Source of the DNA: JAICLK01 sp036489905
GTDB lineage: Bacteria; Patescibacteriota; Saccharimonadia; Saccharimonadales; UBA4665
Direction of reading: 5' to 3'
Length of the DNA: 8,510 nucleotides
Assembly (NCBI GenBank): GCA_036489905.1
Contig: DASXEX010000050.1
Coordinates: forward strand, 1-8,510
Each line of letters opens with the position of its first letter. Position 1 is the stretch's first letter. The notes beneath the pieces were generated by a model. That model searched no databases. It was not told the DNA's origin and was given only the letters and a program-made list of their open reading frames with translations. The position numbers and the translations under genes are program-made. Shown one piece after another: positions 4,740-8,510 of this stretch.

Positions 4740-7060
4740 ACGATCGTGCGGGAATTTTCATTGTTTTGGAAGGCACGGACGGGTCGGGCAAGACCACACA
4801 GTTCGAGCTGCTCAAGCAGCGCTTAAGCCAAGCCGGCTACGATGTGGCAACGTTTAAATTTCCACGCTACGATGAACCATCGAGCTATTTCGTGCGCGAA
4901 TATCTCGCGGGCACGTACGGCTCCGCTGACAAAGTCGGCCCGTACACCGGTTCATTATTTTATGCACTCGATCGCTATGCCCATGCCGCGGCAATTCTCG
5001 AAGCGCTAAAGCAAGGCAAAATTGTGCTTGTCGACCGCTACGTCGGCTCTAACATGGCGCACCAAGGCACGAAATTTTTCCACGCCGACCAGCGGCGCGG
5101 CTATTTCATTTGGCTCGATAATTTGGAATTCGAGATGCTACGCATTCCGCGGCCGGATTTGAATTTGGTATTGCGCATCCCAGCTGAAATCTCGCAGAGC
5201 TTGCTGAAAAAAACAGACAAAAAGCGCGACATTCACGAAGCCGACATCGAACACCTGAAACGCTCGGTCGAAGTCTACGACGATTTGTGCCAACTTTTTC
5301 CGAAAGATTTTGTGCGCGTCGACTGCGTTCGTTCTGAGAAGCTGCTGCCGATCGAAACCATTAATAATTTAATTTGGGAAAAAGTTTTTCCGCTGCTTCC
5401 GACCAAGCCGCGCCCGAAAAAGGCAAACGCCAAGGCCGAAGCAATCACGCCCGCCACGCTTGCCGCTGAAAATCCGTATATCGAAAAAACCGCCAGCGGT
5501 TTCAAAATCACCGCAGCTGGCCGGGAATTTCTGGACAAAGCCATGACCGACAGTATCGGCAACGTCTACACATTCAAAGAAACTCTGAGCCCGATTACCA
5601 TTGCCGCCGCTATGGCGCGCTTGAGCCGCCGCGGTGACGATATGCGCGTGACCATTCTGGACGAATTTGCACTTCGCGCGGGCAAGGATGAAAAACTTTT
5701 GCACCGCGTTATCACGGCGTACGGCGACGATTCGGTGCAACAACTCGCCGGCTTGCACGTCGTGGTCGAAGACGGCTCGAATTTGCTGACCAAAAAGCTG
5801 GAATGGGGACGGCTGGCGGCGTACCTCGAACAATCGACGCGCTATATTTATTACGACAAAAAGGACGCGAACGGCCAATACAAATACTACACGCCCGAGC
5901 ATTTCAGCGGGCAATTGCTGCAAACCTACCGCGAGCACTTGGACAAAATTTTCGATAATTATTCAAACATAGTGCACCGGTTGACCGATTACGTCCGTGA
6001 ACATGCGTCCACACCGAAGGCCGAACGCGATATTGCTTGGGAAGGCGCCACCCGCGCCCAAGCTTGCGACGCGGCGCGCGCCGTTTTGCCGGTCGCCACC
6101 AAATCCACCACCGGTATTTTCGCCTCAGGCCAAGCGCTCGAAAGCTTAATAATACATTTGCTCAGCGACGAGCTACCCGAAGCCCGCGAAACCGGCCAGA
6201 AAGTGCTGGAACAAGCCCGGCAAATCATCCCGACATTTTTGGAACGCGCAGACAAACCGGAGCGCGGCGGCGCCATGGTCGCGTACCGCGCCAACACTGC
6301 GGCAGCAGTCAAAAAACTCGCCCAGGAATATTTGCCCGACCGGCATGCCAAGCCGGCGCTCGAGCCCGCCGAGCTCACCAGCGTCTGGCCGCGCAACGAA
6401 CTCGACCTCGTGCCGGACATGCTCTACGAACACAGTAATTTACCGCTCGCCGAGCTTGAAAAAATCGTTGACAAATGGCCGTACCAAAAGAAAGTCGACG
6501 TTTTCAGCGCGTACATGGGCGAGCGCTTGAACCGCCGGCATCGCCCAGGCCGCGCGCTCGAAAAAGCGCATTACAGTTGGGATATTGTGTGCGATTACGA
6601 TATTTTCCGCGATTTGCAGCGGCACCGCATGGTCGACGATTTGGCATGGCAACAGCTCACGCCGCGCTACGGCTACGAAATTCCGGAACTGGTCGAGCAA
6701 GCCGGCCTCACCGACCTGTTCGAGGTATGCTTCGACATAAGCCTTAAACTCTACAGCATTTTGCAAGCAGCCGGCTACGAACTCGAAGCCCAATATGCCA
6801 CGCTGCTTGGCCACAAAATGCGCTGGAAAGTCACTATGAACGCGCGCGAAGCGTTCCATTTCAACGAACTCCGCACCAGCCCGCAAGGCCACCGGGACAT
6901 GCGCAAACTCGTCCTGCAAATGCACGAGAAACTCGCCGAAGCGCATCCGCTGCTCGCCGAAGCCATGAAGTTTGTCAACAGAGACGAAGACGCCGAACTC
7001 ACCCGCCTCGCCGCCGAGCGTTACACGCAGTTCAAACTTCGGCAGCCGCTTGACAAGTAA
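4736..7060 (+). CDS. Thymidylate kinase fused to tandem ThyX-like domains
   Basis: The 774-residue protein has three modules. Residues about 6-220 are a thymidylate kinase (dTMP to dTDP): P-loop GTDGSGKTTQ (13-22), DRYVGSNMAHQGTK (100-113), and a basic lid region KKTDKKRDIHEAD near 158-170. An Ala/Pro/Lys linker follows (about 221-245). Residues about 255-505 and 512-760 are two FAD-dependent thymidylate synthase-like repeats. Repeat 1 has YGDDSV (329-334) and EWGRLAAYLEQSTRY (356-370) but lacks RHR. Repeat 2 keeps LQRHRMVDDLAWQQLTPRY (627-645) and FNELRTSPQGH (709-719), the folate/nucleotide-site signature of ThyX. RHRx7S is altered: the Ser is absent and the RHR-to-RY loop is three residues longer. 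Tandem ThyX proteins of this type exist in several bacteria without assigned function. I start at ATG 4736 because kinase homology begins there; TTG at 4691 would add 15 basic residues. Confidence 0.85.
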   Translation: MNDRAGIFIVLEGTDGSGKTTQFELLKQRLSQAGYDVATFKFPRYDEPSSYFVREYLAGTYGSADKVGPYTGSLFYALDRYAHAAAILEALKQGKIVLVDRYVGSNMAHQGTKFFHADQRRGYFIWLDNLEFEMLRIPRPDLNLVLRIPAEISQSLLKKTDKKRDIHEADIEHLKRSVEVYDDLCQLFPKDFVRVDCVRSEKLLPIETINNLIWEKVFPLLPTKPRPKKANAKAEAITPATLAAENPYIEKTASGFKITAAGREFLDKAMTDSIGNVYTFKETLSPITIAAAMARLSRRGDDMRVTILDEFALRAGKDEKLLHRVITAYGDDSVQQLAGLHVVVEDGSNLLTKKLEWGRLAAYLEQSTRYIYYDKKDANGQYKYYTPEHFSGQLLQTYREHLDKIFDNYSNIVHRLTDYVREHASTPKAERDIAWEGATRAQACDAARAVLPVATKSTTGIFASGQALESLIIHLLSDELPEARETGQKVLEQARQIIPTFLERADKPERGGAMVAYRANTAAAVKKLAQEYLPDRHAKPALEPAELTSVWPRNELDLVPDMLYEHSNLPLAELEKIVDKWPYQKKVDVFSAYMGERLNRRHRPGRALEKAHYSWDIVCDYDIFRDLQRHRMVDDLAWQQLTPRYGYEIPELVEQAGLTDLFEVCFDISLKLYSILQAAGYELEAQYATLLGHKMRWKVTMNAREAFHFNELRTSPQGHRDMRKLVLQMHEKLAEAHPLLAEAMKFVNRDEDAELTRLAAERYTQFKLRQPLDK

Positions 7061-7230
7061 AATAGTGAAGATTAAAATCTATACAGCTTTAGCCAATTCC
7101 GTTGCATAAGCACCGCCAGCGCGACCGCAGACAGGTCCGAACTCAAATGCGACATGGCCTTTCAACCCGTACAGCACCACTGTGAACCGAGATCAACTTA
7201 GTTCTTAGTGAATTATAGGCATTACGTAGC
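7061..7230. other. 170-bp intergenic gap with a possible minus-strand gene remnant
   Basis: No convincing terminator follows the fusion gene; only a 5-bp inverted repeat (AGATT/AATCT, 7069-7080) is seen, without a T run. On the minus strand a frame of about 33 codons containing LKGHVAFEFGPVCGRAG is open between two stops, with a GTG available. It reads like protein but has no ATG, no ribosome binding site and no family I can name. A weak TATAGG (7214-7219) precedes the peptidase start; if used as a -10 box, the peptidase mRNA would be nearly leaderless. Confidence 0.3.
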
Positions 7231-8379
7231 ATGACAAACGAACAGCGTATACACACCCTCGAAACACTCATCGCCATCGAATCGACAGCACAGAATCCAA
7301 GTGGACTGCGCCGGGCCTACGAATGTATAGTTGAACTCTTGTTAAAGTGCGGCAAAGAAATAACCATCGAGCAGTTCGAGAGTAACGGTAAGCCCAGTTT
7401 TCTGGCCTACAAAGGCTCGAAGCGTCCGAAACAATTCCATATTATCTTTAATGGGCACGTGGATGTCGTGCCGGGCAAGCCTGACCAGTATAAACCGTTC
7501 GTTAAAGATGGCAGGCTCTACGGCCGCGGCGCCTACGACATGAAGGCGGCATGTGTCGTTATGGCTGAGGTGTTCTGCGAATTTGTCGATCAAGTTCCGT
7601 TTGCACTCGGCCTGCAAATCGTGACCGATGAAGAAAGTGCGGGCAAGGACGGCACGTTATACCAAGTCCGCCAAGGTGTGCGAAGTGATTTTGTGATTTG
7701 CGGCGAATGCGGTCGGATTCCTGGCACCTACGAAATCGCCAATCGCTCCAAAGGTGTCATCGCTGCCGATATAAGCTTCCGCGGCAAAAGCGCGCACGGC
7801 GCTTACCCCTGGAAAGGCGACAATGCTGTGATGCAAGCCCACGACTTTATCCATGCACTGCAAACATACTATCCAGTGCCAACCGAAGAAACGACAGATT
7901 CGACCATGACAGTTACCGGCATCGTGGGCACCAGCGATGCACACACCACGATACCCGACCAAGCAACCGTTAAGCTCAACGGCCGCTTTGTTCCGGACGA
8001 TCCAAGAATGTGCAATGTGCAAAAATTTACCAATTTTATTAGGCAACTCGCGCCGAATGCCGAAATTGCCGCATTGCACGACTTTTCGGCACCACTGTAC
8101 GCTGACCCTAAAAATGCCCAGCTACTTAATTTGACGGCGGCGGCAGAACAACTAGAAGGCAAACCATTCCGACTTGTCCAGCGCCACGGTTCGAGCGACG
8201 GCCGCTTTTATGGCGATGTGGGCAACGCCACCTGCGAGTTCGGCATCGCCGGCGAGTACCAGCACGGCGACGACGAGTACATCGCGCTCGAATCGCTCGA
8301 AAATTACCAGAAAACGTTGCGCGCTTTTCTGCAACGCGAAAATATCCAGGCAAACCCAGAAAAGGTAAACCCGTATTAG
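7231..8379 (+). CDS. M20-family metallopeptidase/deacylase (ArgE/DapE-like)
   Basis: The 382-residue protein is a typical di-zinc M20 hydrolase. The metal site is visible in order: NGHVDVVPG (74-82, His76 ligand, Asp78 assisting), GRGAYDMKAA (98-107, bridging Asp103), TDEESAG (132-138, general base Glu134 and ligand Glu135), ICGECGR (156-162, likely ligand Glu159), and EYQHGDDEYI (342-351, ligand His345). The inserted dimerisation domain spans about 178-290 and contains RGKSAHGAYPWKGDNAV, with His189 reaching the neighbouring active site. There is no signal peptide, so it acts in the cytosol. The family cleaves acyl or peptide bonds of acetylornithine, succinyl-diaminopimelate or dipeptides; no neighbouring gene narrows the substrate. 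Start ATG 7231 has no clear Shine-Dalgarno. The gene stands alone between two gaps and need not be linked to the thymidylate genes. Confidence 0.88.
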   Translation: MTNEQRIHTLETLIAIESTAQNPSGLRRAYECIVELLLKCGKEITIEQFESNGKPSFLAYKGSKRPKQFHIIFNGHVDVVPGKPDQYKPFVKDGRLYGRGAYDMKAACVVMAEVFCEFVDQVPFALGLQIVTDEESAGKDGTLYQVRQGVRSDFVICGECGRIPGTYEIANRSKGVIAADISFRGKSAHGAYPWKGDNAVMQAHDFIHALQTYYPVPTEETTDSTMTVTGIVGTSDAHTTIPDQATVKLNGRFVPDDPRMCNVQKFTNFIRQLAPNAEIAALHDFSAPLYADPKNAQLLNLTAAAEQLEGKPFRLVQRHGSSDGRFYGDVGNATCEFGIAGEYQHGDDEYIALESLENYQKTLRAFLQRENIQANPEKVNPY

Positions 8380-8405
8380 CTCAAAATAAACAGTACCCGA
8401 AAGGT

Positions 8406-8510
8406 TTACTCTAATAGCTTAAGTTTCCTCTGAATTGCTTCTTGTAATTGAAGTGGGTTCAGACTGTCGTAAATGGATTGTAGCAAAGCTTTCTGCTCAG
8501 TACTAACTTT
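8406..8510 (-). CDS. C-terminal fragment of an unidentified protein (runs in from right edge)
   Basis: On the minus strand, a frame enters at 8510 and stays open for 34 codons to TAA at 8408-8406. The peptide includes QSIYDSLNPLQLQEAIQRKL and is helical and amphipathic, as expected of a real C-terminus. It faces the peptidase gene tail to tail, 26 bp away. No family can be assigned from this much; an NPxxL-type tail occurs in some transposases and integrases, but that is only a resemblance. Confidence 0.5.
   Translation of the reverse strand, partial: KVSTEQKALLQSIYDSLNPLQLQEAIQRKLKLLE

Noticed and set aside
5369..5938. Minus-strand 189-codon open frame
   Set aside because: It is antisense to the linker and first ThyX-like repeat of the fusion gene; such frames are expected in GC-rich coding sequence.
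6440..6946. Minus-strand 168-codon open frame
   Set aside because: It is antisense to the second ThyX-like repeat, which carries conserved RHR and LRTSPQGH motifs.
8385..8412. Intrinsic terminator between the M20 gene and the right-edge gene
   Set aside because: AGTACC/GGTTTACT can pair only imperfectly around a GAAA loop and there is no T run on either side.
1..8510. tRNA, rRNA, CRISPR array, phage or defence module
   Set aside because: No cloverleaf, rRNA segment or regularly spaced repeats were seen, and no gene resembles a nuclease, phage structural protein or toxin.

Overview
This window looks like a chromosomal segment from a bacterium, most likely an uncultivated candidate-phylum lineage (Patescibacteria/CPR type). 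That placement is inference. It rests on compact gene spacing, an unusual multidomain fusion, a stand-alone DHFR-like protein and a HIT-deaminase fusion; no rRNA or marker gene is present to confirm it. TGA is read as a stop: thyA ends on TGA exactly where the family normally ends. Strong Shine-Dalgarno sequences precede several genes.

Layout. The left edge (1-136) holds the 5' end of an IS1595-type transposase gene on the minus strand, running off the window, with its probable outer end near 136. Next to it lies an unrecognised 109-codon reading frame (127-456, plus) whose start codon falls inside that probable insertion-sequence end. From 4472 down to 515 runs a five-gene minus-strand series: DHFR-like reductase, a phosphotransferase-fold kinase, an RfaE/HldE-type nucleotidyltransferase, a HIT-dCMP deaminase fusion, and thymidylate synthase ThyA. 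The last three are tightly coupled: a 1-base TAATG overlap, then a stop codon that overlaps the next Shine-Dalgarno. Divergent from them, on the plus strand at 4736-7060, is one long gene fusing a thymidylate kinase to two ThyX-like domains. After a 170-bp gap comes an M20-family metallopeptidase/deacylase (7231-8379). The right edge carries the C-terminal end of an unidentified minus-strand gene.

How they fit together. The core is a thymidylate island. The deaminase domain would turn dCMP into dUMP. ThyA would methylate dUMP to dTMP, oxidising methylene-tetrahydrofolate to dihydrofolate. The DHFR-like protein would regenerate tetrahydrofolate, and the kinase domain of the fusion would convert dTMP to dTDP. 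Two things do not fit this scheme and are the main interest. One is a divergent tandem ThyX module fused to the dTMP kinase although ThyA is present. The other is a set of unexplained partners in the same series (HIT domain, a cytidylyltransferase-like enzyme with an altered HxGH motif, an APH-like kinase). Together they could mark an additional nucleotide salvage or modification branch; this is a hypothesis only.
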